Shown: positions 24,547-33,819, counted from the stretch's first letter. The stretch: DNA of 62,878 nucleotides from Quadrisphaera granulorum (GCF_003149145.1 NZ_QGDQ01000028.1:1-62878); one strand, 5' to 3'. Translations and numbers: made by a program. Notes: generated by a model not told the origin, from the sequence alone.

Positions 24547-25290
24547 TCAGGCGGTGCTGACGTGCGCGGCGCGGGCGAGCATCAGCCTGTCCTCGGTGGC
24601 GCGCACCGCGGCGATGAGCGCCGGACCGCGCTGGGCGTGGCAGCGCGCCTGGGGACTGCTGGCGCCGTGCCGCTGGATCACCTCGTCGAGGCGCTCACGC
24701 ACGGTGACCCGCTGGCCGTCGGGCGCCGTCGTCTGGTCGGCCCATGTGAGCGCGTCGGCCACCGGGCCCGACCAGTACCCGGGCCGGGCGAACGGCTCCA
24801 GGTGGTGCTGCAGCTGACTGACGGCCGCCACGAATCGCGCTCCGGAGTGGTGGGCCACGAGCCCGGCGACCGCTGGAGGCCAGAGCGAGCGTTGCAGGTG
24901 GACGGCGCCGTCGACAGGGTGGAAGCCCGTGTGGGCGATCGCCGGGGCGTAGCCGATGTCGTGCAACCACGCCGCGGCGAGCAGCAGGTTCACCTGCTCG
25001 GGAGCCACCGCGTCTGCCGCCTCAAACGCTCGCGCCGCGACGGCCTGCGTGTGGCGCCAGCGAGAACCACCGTCGTCGAGGGTGCTGAGCAGCTGCTCGG
25101 CCAGCTCGGCAGCCTGGACGACCAACGCGTCGTCGAGTGCGACGGTGTGCGCCTCCCCCGGCCCACCGACCGTGACGTGGGACTGACCGACGCCGGCCGT
25201 GCCAGCCTCTCGCACGGTCCGCGCCGTCAGGTGCCCGGACGATCGCAGCGGCGACCACGCGGTGAACGCGGAGCGGCATCCAGACGACAT
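24547..25290 (-). CDS. HD-domain phosphohydrolase
   Basis: This 247-residue protein has the HD metal site: a first His in RWRHTQAVAARA, the HD pair in AAAWLHDIGYAPAI, and later histidines in FHPVDGA and VAHHSGA. Such proteins hydrolyse nucleotides or cyclic nucleotides. TACGTT lies seven bases before the ATG, which suggests a leaderless mRNA. It is divergent from an SRPBCC-domain gene. No substrate can be named. Confidence 0.8.
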   Translation of the reverse strand: MSSGCRSAFTAWSPLRSSGHLTARTVREAGTAGVGQSHVTVGGPGEAHTVALDDALVVQAAELAEQLLSTLDDGGSRWRHTQAVAARAFEAADAVAPEQVNLLLAAAWLHDIGYAPAIAHTGFHPVDGAVHLQRSLWPPAVAGLVAHHSGARFVAAVSQLQHHLEPFARPGYWSGPVADALTWADQTTAPDGQRVTVRERLDEVIQRHGASSPQARCHAQRGPALIAAVRATEDRLMLARAAHVSTA

Positions 25291-25428
25291 GGTCGTCAAC
25301 GTATCGGGTCGAGGAAGCATTGATCGTGTCCGACAGGTCGGCCGTAGACCCGAACGCGCAGCGGCGACGGCCTGGTCACCGGATCGGCCCGGAGGTGTGC
25401 TCCGGAGAACGGACCTACGCTCCCCGGT

Positions 25429-25839
25429 GTGGTCTGGCCGGCGCTGCACCTCACGTGCTCCATCGAGGCTCCACCCGAGCGCGTGGTGGCCCTCGCCGGT
25501 GACCCCGCCCAGCTACCCCGCTGGGCTTCGGGCCTGGCCGCCGGCGTCCGCGAGGAGGGCGGCCGATGGTTCACCGACTCGCCCATGGGCCGCGTGGAGG
25601 TCGCCTTCACTGGCCCGCTGGAGGCCGGCGTCCTCGACCACGACGTGACGCTGCCCGACGGCACCGTCGTCCACAACCCGCTGCGCGTGCTCGCCAACGG
25701 CACCGGCAGTGAGGTGGTGTTCACCCTCTTCCACCGCGACGGGGTCAGCGAGGAGGATTTCCGCACCGATGCGGAGCTGGTCCGCAGCGACCTCGCCCGC
25801 CTTGCCGCGCTGCTGGAAGGCGACGACGAACTGACGTGA
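25429..25839 (+). CDS. SRPBCC/polyketide-cyclase-fold protein
   Basis: This 136-residue protein matches the START-like SRPBCC fold: CSIEAPPERVVALAGDPAQL, then LPRWASGLA, GRVEVAFTGP and a C-terminal helix with DAELVRSDLARLAALLEG. Members bind hydrophobic ligands. The GTG has TACGCT seven bases before it. It ends 17 bases from the convergent RamB-like gene. Confidence 0.75.
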   Translation: MVWPALHLTCSIEAPPERVVALAGDPAQLPRWASGLAAGVREEGGRWFTDSPMGRVEVAFTGPLEAGVLDHDVTLPDGTVVHNPLRVLANGTGSEVVFTLFHRDGVSEEDFRTDAELVRSDLARLAALLEGDDELT

Positions 25840-25855
25840 GCTCCTGGCGTGGGCG

Positions 25856-27349
25856 TCAGCGCTTCGGGGCGTGCGCCTGGAGGAAGTCGTAGACGGCAGG
25901 AGTGTCCACACCGCCGAACGAGCCCACCGGCGTGGACGCGAGCAGGCTGGCAGGGGTGCGCGGGCTCGCCCATGAGCGGCCCTCCCACCGCGCGGCGACG
26001 TCGGGCGCGGCCTGCCGGCAGCACGCCGGGTCGGGGCAGCGCGAGGTCGCCCGCTCGGTGGTGGCGCGCCCGCGGAACCACTTGACGTGCGCGTACGGCA
26101 CGCCGAGGGCGACGGAGTGGTCCAGGGAGTCGCCCAAGGAGCTCGGCTGTGTGCGCGCCGTGCACCAGAACGTGCCGGCGGCGGTGTCCGTGTACTGGTG
26201 GTAGGGGCTGAGCTGGTCGGCGATGTCGAAGACGGTCCGCACGGTCCAGTGCCGGCACACCGGCTGGCCCTCCACCGCACCCAGCGCATCCGTGGGGAAG
26301 CGGACGCCGTCGTTCTCGTAGGCCTTGAGGATCCGCCCGGCCCGGTCGACCTTCATGAAGTGCACCGGGAGGTCCAGGTGCACGGTGGCCAGGTTGGTGA
26401 AGCGGTGGGCGGCGGTCTCGTAGGGGACGGCGAAAGCGTCGCGTAGGTCCTCCACGGACAGCTCCCGGTCTGCCTTGGCGCCGCGCAGGAACGCGACGGC
26501 GGAGTCTTGCGGCATGAGCAGCGCCGCCGACAGGTAGTTCGACTCGACGCGCTGGCGCAGCAGCTGGGCGTACGAGCGCGGCTCCTCGTGCCCGAGCACG
26601 ATGCTGGCGAGGGCCTGCAGCAGCGTGGTGCGCGGGTCGCCCGACCCACCCGCCCCACCGACGCGCAAGGCCGGCAGGTAGATCCGGCCGTGCTCGAGGT
26701 CGGTGACGCTGCGGGTGGTCGGCGGGAGGTCGCCGACGTAGTGCAGCGAGAACCCCAGGTGCGTCGCGAGCGCGGCAGCGCGGCCCTGTGAGAGCGGTCC
26801 GCCGGTGTGGCCGACGGCGCGCAGCAGCTCCGCGGCGCGCTCCTCCAGCTGCGGCTCGTGGTTGTCGCGGGAGCGCATCTGCGCGCGCAGCTCGGCGTTG
26901 GCGCGCCGGGCCTCCTCGGGGGTGGCCGACCGCTCGGCGTGCAGGCGCAGCACCTCCTCCTGCAGCCCCACCACGAGCTCGAGCACGTCGGTGGGCAGCC
27001 CGCGGCCCACGCGCACCTCGGGCAGCCCGAGCCCGGCGAACACCGCGCCGCGTTGGTGGCGTTCCAGGGTGATCTCCAGGGCGTCGCGGTGGGACGGCGG
27101 CGCCTCCTGCAGCAGCTCGGCCAGCGGGCATCCCAGCGCGCCGGCCACCGCCTGCAGCAGCGACAGCTTCGGCTCGCGCTTGCCGTTCTCCAGGACCGAC
27201 ACCTGACTGGGGGCGCGCCCGACGGCGGTAGCCAGATCCTCCAGGGTCATGCCCTTCGCGGTGCGCAGGTGCCGCACCCGGCGTCCGACAGTCAGGGCGT
27301 CCAGGCCCGTCTCCGGGGCAGTCGGGCGGGCGGTGGCGTCAGTGCTCAC
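25856..27349 (-). CDS. ramB: RamB-like transcriptional regulator of the glyoxylate shunt
   Basis: This protein of about 497 residues is an XRE-type regulator with a long C-terminal acyl-CoA/acetate-responsive region (COG3800 group). The HTH is at about residues 25-55 (MTLEDLATAVGRAPSQVSVL). A Zn-protease-like IrrE segment follows, and a Cys cluster near the end (RCPDPACC) is typical of this family. It is divergent from aceA, as ramB homologues often control aceA and aceB in actinobacteria. The start could instead be a GTG 27 bases upstream. The role as acetate regulator is inferred from family and location. Confidence 0.82.
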   Translation of the reverse strand: MSTDATARPTAPETGLDALTVGRRVRHLRTAKGMTLEDLATAVGRAPSQVSVLENGKREPKLSLLQAVAGALGCPLAELLQEAPPSHRDALEITLERHQRGAVFAGLGLPEVRVGRGLPTDVLELVVGLQEEVLRLHAERSATPEEARRANAELRAQMRSRDNHEPQLEERAAELLRAVGHTGGPLSQGRAAALATHLGFSLHYVGDLPPTTRSVTDLEHGRIYLPALRVGGAGGSGDPRTTLLQALASIVLGHEEPRSYAQLLRQRVESNYLSAALLMPQDSAVAFLRGAKADRELSVEDLRDAFAVPYETAAHRFTNLATVHLDLPVHFMKVDRAGRILKAYENDGVRFPTDALGAVEGQPVCRHWTVRTVFDIADQLSPYHQYTDTAAGTFWCTARTQPSSLGDSLDHSVALGVPYAHVKWFRGRATTERATSRCPDPACCRQAAPDVAARWEGRSWASPRTPASLLASTPVGSFGGVDTPAVYDFLQAHAPKR

Positions 27350-27385
27350 CGGTTCAGGGTGACAGACCGGCTGCACTTCGCGGAA

Positions 27386-27409
27386 GCAGAAGAAGCCCCG
27401 AACTTCTGC
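27386..27409. promoter_or_regulatory. Inverted repeat between the RamB-like gene and aceA
   Basis: GCAGAAG (27386-27392) pairs with CTTCTGC (27403-27409) across ten bases. It is just upstream of the regulator gene and about 175 bases upstream of aceA, where autoregulation would be expected. It is not the AAAGTTTGC type described for Corynebacterium RamB. Confidence 0.4.
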
Positions 27410-27579
27410 GGGGGAGACCCTGGCGACGACGAGAAGCGGGCGGGCAGAGTCCTCTCACGACGACGAACCGTCGTCCTGCTGGCGGGTGACCAACCTCCCA
27501 CCAACCTTCTGCCCGGCGCTGCGCAGACCCGTGGAGCGCCGGGCGGAACCCCCTCACCGCCACCGCACAGGAGACCACC

Positions 27580-28983
27580 ATGACCACGCTCGCAGACCGC
27601 CCCACGGCTCAGCCCCACCAGACCGCTCAGTCCCCCTCCACCGGCTCGACCCGCGCACCGCTGCCGGGCGACCAGACCGAGACCGCCGAGCAGATCGCCG
27701 CCCGTTGGGCGTCCGACCCGCGCTGGGCCGGCATCACCCGCACCCACACCGCCGACGACGTCGTGGCGCTGCGCAGCTCCGTCGCCGTCGAGCACACGCT
27801 CGCCCGCCGCGGCGCGCAGCGCCTGTGGGACCAGCTGCACACCCGCGAGTGGGTGCCCGCGCTCGGCGCGCTGACGGGCAACCAGGCCGTCCAACAGGTC
27901 CGCGCCGGTCTGGAGGCCATCTACCTGTCCGGCTGGCAGGTCGCCGCGGACGCCAACACCTCCGGGCACACCTACCCCGACCAGTCGCTGTACCCGGTCG
28001 ACTCCGTGCCGACGGTCGTCCGCCGCATCAACAACGCCCTGCTGCGCGCCGACCAGATCGACAGGCTGGAGAACGGCGGTACGGCCACCCGCGACTGGCT
28101 GGCGCCGATCATCGCCGACGCCGAGGCGGGCTTCGGTGGTCCGCTCAATGCCTACGAGCTCATGACCTCGATGATCGAGGCGGGTGCCGCGGGCGTGCAC
28201 TGGGAAGACCAGCTCTCGTCCGCCAAGAAGTGCGGCCACCTGGGCGGCAAGGTGCTGATCCCCACGTCCCAGCACCTGCGCACCCTCGCTGCGGCCCGTC
28301 TGGCGGCCGACGTCGCAGGCACCGACACGGTGATCATCGCCCGGACCGACTCCCTTGCCGCCGACCTCATCACCAGCGACGTCGACGAGCGCGACCGGCC
28401 CTTTCTCACCGGCGAGCGCACCGCCGAGGGCTTCTTCCGCACCCGCCCGGGCGAGGAGACCACCATCGTGCGCGGGCTCGCCTACGCCGAGGTCGCCGAC
28501 CTGCTCTGGGTCGAGACCGGCGTGCCGGACCTGGACCTCGCGCGGCGGTTCGCCGAGGCGATCCACGCGAAGTTCCCGGGCAAGCTGCTGGCGTACAACT
28601 GCTCGCCGTCGTTCAACTGGAAGCGCCACCTCGACGACGCCACCATCGCGCGCTTCCAGCGCGAGCTCGCGAGCATGGGCTACGCCTTCCAGTTCATCAC
28701 CCTGGCCGGCTTCCACGCCCTCAACCACTCCATGTACCAGCTGGCCCGCGGGTACCGCGAGCACGCGATGAGCGCCTACGTGGAACTGCAGGAGGCGGAG
28801 TTCGCCGCCGAGGCCGACGGCTACACCGCCACCCGCCACCAGCGCGAGGTCGGCACCGGGTACTTCGACAGGGTCTCCACCGCCGTCGACCCCGCCAGCA
28901 CGACCCTCGCGCTGCATGGCTCCACCGAGGCCGAGCAGTTCGACGGGCAGTTCTCCACCGAGTCCGAAGGGCAGGCCCACTGA
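27580..28983 (+). CDS. aceA: Isocitrate lyase
   Basis: This 467-residue enzyme splits isocitrate into succinate and glyoxylate. The catalytic cysteine motif KKCGH lies at 216-220, and the metal-binding segment DAEAGFGG and NCSPSFNWK are present. The N-terminal 30 residues are an extra Ser/Thr/Pro-rich extension. AGGAG stands eight bases before the ATG. The stop shares one base with the start of aceB, so the two shunt enzymes are translationally coupled. The divergent RamB-like protein is the probable regulator. Confidence 0.97.
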   Translation: MTTLADRPTAQPHQTAQSPSTGSTRAPLPGDQTETAEQIAARWASDPRWAGITRTHTADDVVALRSSVAVEHTLARRGAQRLWDQLHTREWVPALGALTGNQAVQQVRAGLEAIYLSGWQVAADANTSGHTYPDQSLYPVDSVPTVVRRINNALLRADQIDRLENGGTATRDWLAPIIADAEAGFGGPLNAYELMTSMIEAGAAGVHWEDQLSSAKKCGHLGGKVLIPTSQHLRTLAAARLAADVAGTDTVIIARTDSLAADLITSDVDERDRPFLTGERTAEGFFRTRPGEETTIVRGLAYAEVADLLWVETGVPDLDLARRFAEAIHAKFPGKLLAYNCSPSFNWKRHLDDATIARFQRELASMGYAFQFITLAGFHALNHSMYQLARGYREHAMSAYVELQEAEFAAEADGYTATRHQREVGTGYFDRVSTAVDPASTTLALHGSTEAEQFDGQFSTESEGQAH

Positions 28984-30824
28984 TGAGCGCGCAGACGACA
29001 CAGCAGACCCAGACCCGCGACTTCGGTGCACGGACGGGGTTCGCGCGGATGCGGGGGTGGACGGCGCCGCTCGTCGTCGTCCCCAGCAACCCTCAGGACG
29101 ACGACGGCGACGGCCAGCGGCGGCCGCTGCTGCGCAGCCACGGCGTCGAGGTGCGAGGCAGCCTGCCCGAGCGTTCCGAGGAGGTGCTCACCGAGGAGGC
29201 GTTCGCGCTCATCGGTGAGCTGCACCGCCGGTTCGCGGGACGCCGCCACGAGCTGCTCGCGGCACGCGTCGAGCGGCAGAAGCGCATCGACGGCGGGTTC
29301 ACGCCCGGCTTCCTGCCCCAGACCGAGCAGGTCCGGCGCGACCCGTCCTGGCGGGTCGCAGGCCCCGGACCCGGCCTGGAGGACCGCAGGGTGGAGATCA
29401 CCGGGCCGTGCGAGCCGAAGATGGCCGTCAACGCCCTCAACAGCGGCGCGCGCGTGTGGTTGGCGGACCTGGAGGACGCCTGCTCCCCCACGTGGAAGAA
29501 CGTCGTCACCTCCCAGCTGGTGCTGCGCGACGCCGTCCGCGGGCAGCTGACGCACACCGCGGCGGACGGACGCCGCTACGAGGTGCTGCCCGTGAGCACC
29601 GACGGCACAGCGGGCGAGCAGGTCATGGCGTGCGACACGACGATCGTCATGCGGCCTCGGGGGTGGCACCTTGCGGAGAAGCACCTACGGATCGTCGACC
29701 CGCGCGACCCGTCGGGGCAGGGCTGCCCGGCGTCGGCGTCGCTGGTCGACTGGGCGCTGTTCGCCACCGGGTGCGCCCGCGAGCTGGTCGCCTCCGGGAA
29801 GGGTCCGTACGCGTACCTGCCCAAGCTGCAGAGCCACCTCGAGGCGCGGCTGTGGGACGAGGTGTTCACCGTCACCGAGGAGCACCTCGGCCTGGCCCAC
29901 GGGACCGTGCGCGCGACGGTGCTCGTGGAGACGATCCACGCCGCCTTCGAGATGGAAGAGATCCTCTACGAGCTGCGCGACCACTGCGCCGGGCTGAACG
30001 CCGGGCGGTGGGACTACATCTTCTCGGCCATCAAGACCTTCCGGGAGCGCGGCCCGCGGTGGCTGCTGCCCGACCGCGCCGACGTCACCATGACCGTGCC
30101 ACCAATGGCCACCTACGCCCAGCTGCTGGTCCAGACGTGCCACCGGCGCGGGGCTCAGGCGATCGGGGGGATGAGCGCGTTCATCCCGCAGAGGTCCGAC
30201 CCCGCCGCGACGGCGCGGGCGCTGGAAAGGGTCCGCACCGACAAGGACCGCGAGGCGGCGATGGGGTTCGACGGCTCCTGGGTGGCGCACCCGGGGCTGG
30301 TGTCGGTGGCGCAGGCGGCGTTCGACGCCGAGCGCACCCGCGGCGGTGAGGCGTCGCCGCCGGAGCATCTGCCCTCGGAGTCCCTGCCCTCGGCGTCCCT
30401 GCCCTCGGACCCGACGACGGCAGCTCGACTGCTCGACCTCACGTCGGTGTCCGGGCGGATCACCTCCGACGGTCTGCGCACCAACGTCTCCGCCGCCCTG
30501 CGGTACGTGGCGGCGTGGCTGGGCGGTGCCGGCGCCGTCGCCATCGACGGGCTCATGGAGGACGCCGCCACGGCGGAGATCTCCCGGGCGCAGGTGTGGC
30601 AGTGGATCCGGTGGGGAGCCGTCACCGCCGACGACGGCCGGCCCGTCACCCGCGAGCGCGTCGAGGAGGTGCTGGACGACGTCGTCGAGTGGCTGCCGCG
30701 GCGCGAGGGCGACCACCTCGACGAGGCGGCGGCGGTGTTCCGCGAGGTGGCACTCGCCGAGGAGTTCCCGCCGTTCCTCACGACGGTCGCGTACGCGAAC
30801 CACCTCGTGGAGCCGCGCTCCTGA
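28983..30824 (+). CDS. aceB: Malate synthase A
   Basis: This 613-residue enzyme joins glyoxylate and acetyl-CoA to malate. It is the A isoform, with GPCEPKMAVNALNSGARVWL, LADLEDACSPTW, IVMRPRGWHLAEKH and ATVLVETIHAAFEMEEILYE carrying the catalytic Arg and metal-site acids. The family is usually near 530-550 residues. The excess includes a Ser/Pro insert (LPSESLPSASLPSDP) near residue 465, coded by a 15-bp tandem repeat, and an N-terminal extension. The gene overlaps aceA by one base. A long inverted repeat follows. Confidence 0.95.
   Translation: MSAQTTQQTQTRDFGARTGFARMRGWTAPLVVVPSNPQDDDGDGQRRPLLRSHGVEVRGSLPERSEEVLTEEAFALIGELHRRFAGRRHELLAARVERQKRIDGGFTPGFLPQTEQVRRDPSWRVAGPGPGLEDRRVEITGPCEPKMAVNALNSGARVWLADLEDACSPTWKNVVTSQLVLRDAVRGQLTHTAADGRRYEVLPVSTDGTAGEQVMACDTTIVMRPRGWHLAEKHLRIVDPRDPSGQGCPASASLVDWALFATGCARELVASGKGPYAYLPKLQSHLEARLWDEVFTVTEEHLGLAHGTVRATVLVETIHAAFEMEEILYELRDHCAGLNAGRWDYIFSAIKTFRERGPRWLLPDRADVTMTVPPMATYAQLLVQTCHRRGAQAIGGMSAFIPQRSDPAATARALERVRTDKDREAAMGFDGSWVAHPGLVSVAQAAFDAERTRGGEASPPEHLPSESLPSASLPSDPTTAARLLDLTSVSGRITSDGLRTNVSAALRYVAAWLGGAGAVAIDGLMEDAATAEISRAQVWQWIRWGAVTADDGRPVTRERVEEVLDDVVEWLPRREGDHLDEAAAVFREVALAEEFPPFLTTVAYANHLVEPRS
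30369..30410. repeat. 15-bp tandem repeat inside aceB
   Basis: Three units of the type CTGCCCTCGGNGTCC code for LPSES, LPSAS and LPSDP. They sit in a surface-loop region of malate synthase and keep the frame. Confidence 0.85.
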
Positions 30825-30842
30825 CACTCCCCTCCCGGCGTG

Positions 30843-30898
30843 ACCGTGGACGCTGACTTTCGGTTCGAGGCCCCATCCCGGAAGCCAGCGTCCACGGT
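30843..30898 (+). terminator. Long inverted repeat after aceAB
   Basis: ACCGTGGACGCTG pairs with CAGCGTCCACGGT, and pairing continues inward to about 22 bp with two imperfect positions, around a loop of roughly 13 bases. It begins 18 bases after the aceB stop. The 135 bases that follow, up to the next gene, show no gene I can name. Confidence 0.7.
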
Positions 30899-31033
30899 CG
30901 GCCCCACGCGACGCTCAAGCGAATCCGCGCCACCTCCCTCGCCGTCGATGGTGAGCCTGAAGCCCGGTGGGCAGCCAACCCGGATCGATCCGTAGCGGCG
31001 GCGGCCGTCGAGTGCTCGCCAACGGCGCGGCGG

Positions 31034-31804
31034 TCAGCTGGCGCTGAGCCTGCGGGCGGTCAGCCAGGTCGGCTCGACGGAGACGAGCATCGAGTCCGGC
31101 ACCCGCTCCCAGGGGTAGGAAGAGACCGCCGCGTCATCGGGTGGGAGCAGTCGCGCCGGGCCTCCCAGCAGCACCGTCCAGCCGTCTCGGTGATCGACTT
31201 CCACCAGGGCCTGCTCGCCATCGCGTGCCGCAACGACGACGCCGCTGCCGGCGCGGACCGAGAAGACCAGGGCGGCGCCGGACACCATGTAGTCGACCAC
31301 CCGCAGCGACGGCTCCCCGGCGGACGTGCGCGCCTGGAGCACCACCCTCGCCACGCCCCGGTCACCGACCATCTCCCAGCAGCGACGCGGGTCCGGCGCG
31401 CCGGAGCGGTGACCTCCGGAGGCCGCGAAGGAGCCAGGCTGGTCGTGCACCTGCACTCCGAGGAGGTGCTCCACCGTGGTGCCGAGAGCCCTTGCCAGCT
31501 TGAGGACGGCCCCCGCCGACGGCTGCGCCGAGGTCTCCTCGAGGTAGGTCAGGTAGCCCTCGTCCATGCGGGCGCGGGCGCTGACCTCGGCGCGGGTCAG
31601 CCCCATCGACTCGCGGACGCGGCGCAGCCGCTGCCCGGGCTCCGGCGACCCACCCCCCGGGCCGCTGCCCGAAGCGTCGTCGGGGGCGTGCGGCTCGCTC
31701 GCCCGCGCCTTGCTCGGCAGGGCCGGCATCAGCATCGTCATCGGTGCCTGAGCCCCCCGCGGTGATGGTTGCTGGCCGCGGTCGTCGTCCACGTGCTTGC
31801 CCAT
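31034..31804 (-). CDS. XRE-type HTH fused to a PNPOx-like domain
   Basis: This 256-residue protein has a disordered N-terminus, an HTH at about residues 60-110 (GLTRAEVSARARMDEGYLTY) and a C-terminal split-barrel domain like pyridoxamine 5'-phosphate oxidase/flavin-binding proteins (VARVVLQARTSAGEPSLRVV, AALVFSVRAGSGVVVAARDG, GWTVLLGGPARLL). This fusion suggests a transcription factor sensing flavin, F420 or redox state. GGAGGG lies before the ATG. A stand-alone PNPOx relative occurs about 5 kb away. Confidence 0.75.
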   Translation of the reverse strand: MGKHVDDDRGQQPSPRGAQAPMTMLMPALPSKARASEPHAPDDASGSGPGGGSPEPGQRLRRVRESMGLTRAEVSARARMDEGYLTYLEETSAQPSAGAVLKLARALGTTVEHLLGVQVHDQPGSFAASGGHRSGAPDPRRCWEMVGDRGVARVVLQARTSAGEPSLRVVDYMVSGAALVFSVRAGSGVVVAARDGEQALVEVDHRDGWTVLLGGPARLLPPDDAAVSSYPWERVPDSMLVSVEPTWLTARRLSAS

Positions 31805-31903
31805 GCTGCTTCCCTCCGCGGCTCCGGGAGTGCCTCGTTGCACCTCGGCCACCGGTCCGCCTGTCCACCCATCGTCCTCCTCGGCGAGGTGCCCGCGACA
31901 CCG

Positions 31904-31942
31904 CCGGGGGTCGGGTGGTGACCTGCACCACCCGACCCCCGG
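31904..31942 (-). terminator. 17-bp perfect hairpin
   Basis: The arms 31904-31920 and 31926-31942 are exact reverse complements around ACCTG. It lies 26 bases after the FIST gene stop in the direction of transcription and about 100 bases upstream of the XRE-PNPOx gene, so it should end FIST transcription. No U tract is present. Confidence 0.75.
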
Positions 31943-31967
31943 TGAGCTCCGACCTACATCACAACTG

Positions 31968-33212
31968 TCAGCCGAAGACGATGCCGGTCGCCGTCTGGTT
32001 GATGTGCGACACGAGCGACTCCCCGTAGGTGTGGAAACCCGCGGTGGGCATCCCGGCGAACATGCCCGTGAAAGCCCGGCCCAGGCCCCGCGTATCGATC
32101 TCCAGCCGCCGCAGGATGCAGTTGAAGACCACCGCCCCGCGAGGAGTGCCGCCGACGCGCGCCACGGCGGCGTCGAGAGCGGCGCGCGTGTCGGCGATGA
32201 GATCTCCCGAGGCCATGACCTCGACCTCCATGCCCTCCAGCACCTGGCAGTACAGGACCACCGCGTCGCCCTCGAGGCGCTGCGGCGAGCGGATCCACGG
32301 CTCGCCGTCCACCATCAGCCCCAGCGGTGAGTCCATGAAGCGGCTCGCCAGCTCGGCCACCGGCACCCCGAGCGCATCGGCGTAGGCCTGCGCCGCCGGC
32401 CGGCCGTCGAACTCCAGCACGGTGCGCCGTGCCGGGTCGGCGGCGGTGATCCGCAGCCGCCGTCCGGTGCTGGTGAAGCTGCACGTCTTGAAGACCGTGA
32501 ACGGCCCCTCCAGCTCCAGGACGACGACGACGGCGCCGTGCGCGCTGATGCGGCTCCCGAGCGCCACCCACGTGCCGGCGAAGGCGAGATCGTCGCCGGC
32601 GGATCCTCCGACGACGTCGAGCAGGGGGGCCGCGTTGCCGAGCGCCTCGTTGACCGCCTCCTCGTCTCCGTGCACCCCGTCGACCAGCAGGATCCCCACG
32701 TGACGGGCGGGGTCGAGGTCGCGCAGACGGCTGCCGAGCTGGCGCTCGAGGTCCGCGACGGCGAGGCCCCCCCCGGCCTTGGCGCCGCCACCCAGCGGCG
32801 CGAGCGCGGCGGCGACCCTCCGGACACCCGTGGCCGGCAGGGCCAGCGCGCTGATTCCCCCGGTGCCCGTGCTCTCGTCGGTGAACTCTCCGGCGGTCGA
32901 GCAGGCGGCGACGATCGCCTCGGGGAACGCGTCCTCGATGGTCGCGATCAGCGGGTCGGGCTCGATGTCGGAGGACGCGAACAGCAGGACCAGCGACGCC
33001 GCCTCCGCCTGCAGGCCGAGCCGCAGGTCGAAGGCGACCTCGCCGGCCGCCTCCGAAGGGTCGAGCTCGCTGGCGACGCGGCTCTCCGCCGACCAGAACG
33101 CGCGGGCGAGGGGGACTCGTTCCTGGCTGCTGCCGGGAGCGCCACTGACAACGTCGGACGCGGCGGCAGCGGACGTGCTGGTCGGTGTGGTGAAGAGCTC
33201 GATGCGGTTCAC
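31968..33212 (-). CDS. FIST-domain sensory protein
   Basis: This 414-residue soluble protein has the FIST N domain (SLVLLFASS, AIVAACSTAGEFTD, GILLVDGVHGDEEAVNEALG, VVGGSAGDDLAFAGTWV) and FIST C domain (EGDAVVLYCQVLEGMEVEVM, GAVVFNCILRRLEI, MPTAGFHTYGESLV). FIST domains are small-molecule sensors often linked to chemotaxis or signalling. AAGGAG stands six bases before the GTG. A 66-residue gene lies upstream in the same direction across a GTC-rich repeat. It is probably a cytoplasmic sensor; the ligand is unknown. Confidence 0.87.
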   Translation of the reverse strand: MNRIELFTTPTSTSAAAASDVVSGAPGSSQERVPLARAFWSAESRVASELDPSEAAGEVAFDLRLGLQAEAASLVLLFASSDIEPDPLIATIEDAFPEAIVAACSTAGEFTDESTGTGGISALALPATGVRRVAAALAPLGGGAKAGGGLAVADLERQLGSRLRDLDPARHVGILLVDGVHGDEEAVNEALGNAAPLLDVVGGSAGDDLAFAGTWVALGSRISAHGAVVVVLELEGPFTVFKTCSFTSTGRRLRITAADPARRTVLEFDGRPAAQAYADALGVPVAELASRFMDSPLGLMVDGEPWIRSPQRLEGDAVVLYCQVLEGMEVEVMASGDLIADTRAALDAAVARVGGTPRGAVVFNCILRRLEIDTRGLGRAFTGMFAGMPTAGFHTYGESLVSHINQTATGIVFG

Positions 33213-33240
33213 GGTGTTCTCCTTGAGATGGTGACGACGG

Positions 33241-33275
33241 GTCGTCGGCGTCGTCGGCGTCGTCGGGCTCGTCGG
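33241..33275. repeat. GTCGTCGGC-type short tandem repeat
   Basis: Units of nine bases (GTCGTCGGC) occur several times with decay just upstream of the FIST gene ribosome binding site. The stretch is in the likely 5' leader. Confidence 0.6.
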
Positions 33276-33363
33276 GGTCTTCGGGTTGCTGGGGTGGAGC
33301 TGGATCAGGGGTGCGGGCGACACCGCCCGCGGCGAGGAACGTTCGGCGGCAACGACGTCTGCG

Positions 33364-33564
33364 TCAGACCCGGTAGCCGAGCTCCGACAGGGCACCCACG
33401 ACGGTGCTGACGGCTCCGGCGTTGGCGAGCTGGTCGGGTCGGGGGGACCGCAGGTTGACCCCCGTGCGCAGCAGCACGCGGGTCGTGATGGACGGGAACG
33501 CTGTTTCACCGACGAGCGCCCGCAGCGCCGTCGCGACGGTCTCCAGGCTGAGGTGGACGGCCAT
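33364..33564 (-). CDS. 66-residue conserved-looking protein of unknown function
   Basis: The product begins MAVHLSLETVATALRALVGE and has a basic central stretch (TTRVLLRTGVNL) with a C-terminal helix (VVGALSELGYRV). GGAGG lies five bases before the ATG, and the composition is that of a real protein. I do not recognise the family. It is 150 bases upstream of the FIST gene in the same orientation and may share its mRNA. A DosR-box-like sequence lies about 120 bases upstream. Confidence 0.6.
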   Translation of the reverse strand: MAVHLSLETVATALRALVGETAFPSITTRVLLRTGVNLRSPRPDQLANAGAVSTVVGALSELGYRV

Positions 33565-33681
33565 GTGCGCCTCCAGGGCTGGTGGGATGCGCCGCGAGTG
33601 CGGCGCTCCGGCTGGATCGGCTGCGCTGACCGGGCAGACAGGGGGCGCAGACCGCGCACCCCCCGTGCGGCCGATCAGGTC

Positions 33682-33695
33682 AGGACGTCGGTCCC
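33682..33695. promoter_or_regulatory. DosR-box-like sequence upstream of the 66-residue gene
   Basis: AGGACGTCGGTCCC resembles the palindromic pattern GGGnCnWWnGnCCC at eight of ten fixed positions. The 317-bp gap 33565-33881 otherwise holds a terminator hairpin (33786-33819) and a 13-bp tandem repeat. Confidence 0.3.
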
Positions 33696-33785
33696 GGTGC
33701 CGCCGGAACGCTGGTCCGCGAACGACGGGCCTTCGGCGCCGGACACCCCGTTACCGGCGCCCACGGTCACCGCGGGCGGACACGC

Positions 33786-33819
33786 AGAACGACCACGACG
33801 TCGTCGTCGTGGTCGTTCT
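33786..33819 (-). terminator. 15-bp perfect hairpin after the alcohol dehydrogenase
   Basis: AGAACGACCACGACG and CGTCGTGGTCGTTCT are exact reverse complements around TCGT, 62 bases past the dehydrogenase stop. Next to it a 13-bp unit (GTTCCGCGCTGTG, 33828-33862) is repeated about 2.7 times. Confidence 0.75.

Noticed and set aside
30860-30890. A tRNA-like T-loop word (GGTTCGAGGCCC) after aceB
   Set aside because: No acceptor, D or anticodon stems can be formed around it; it lies in the loop of a long inverted repeat.
30899-31033. Minus-strand protein-like stretch between aceB and the XRE-PNPOx gene
   Set aside because: It reads fairly well for about 35 codons (RRYGSIRVGCPPGFRLTIDG), but there is no start, no recognisable family and the frame runs through the inverted repeat.
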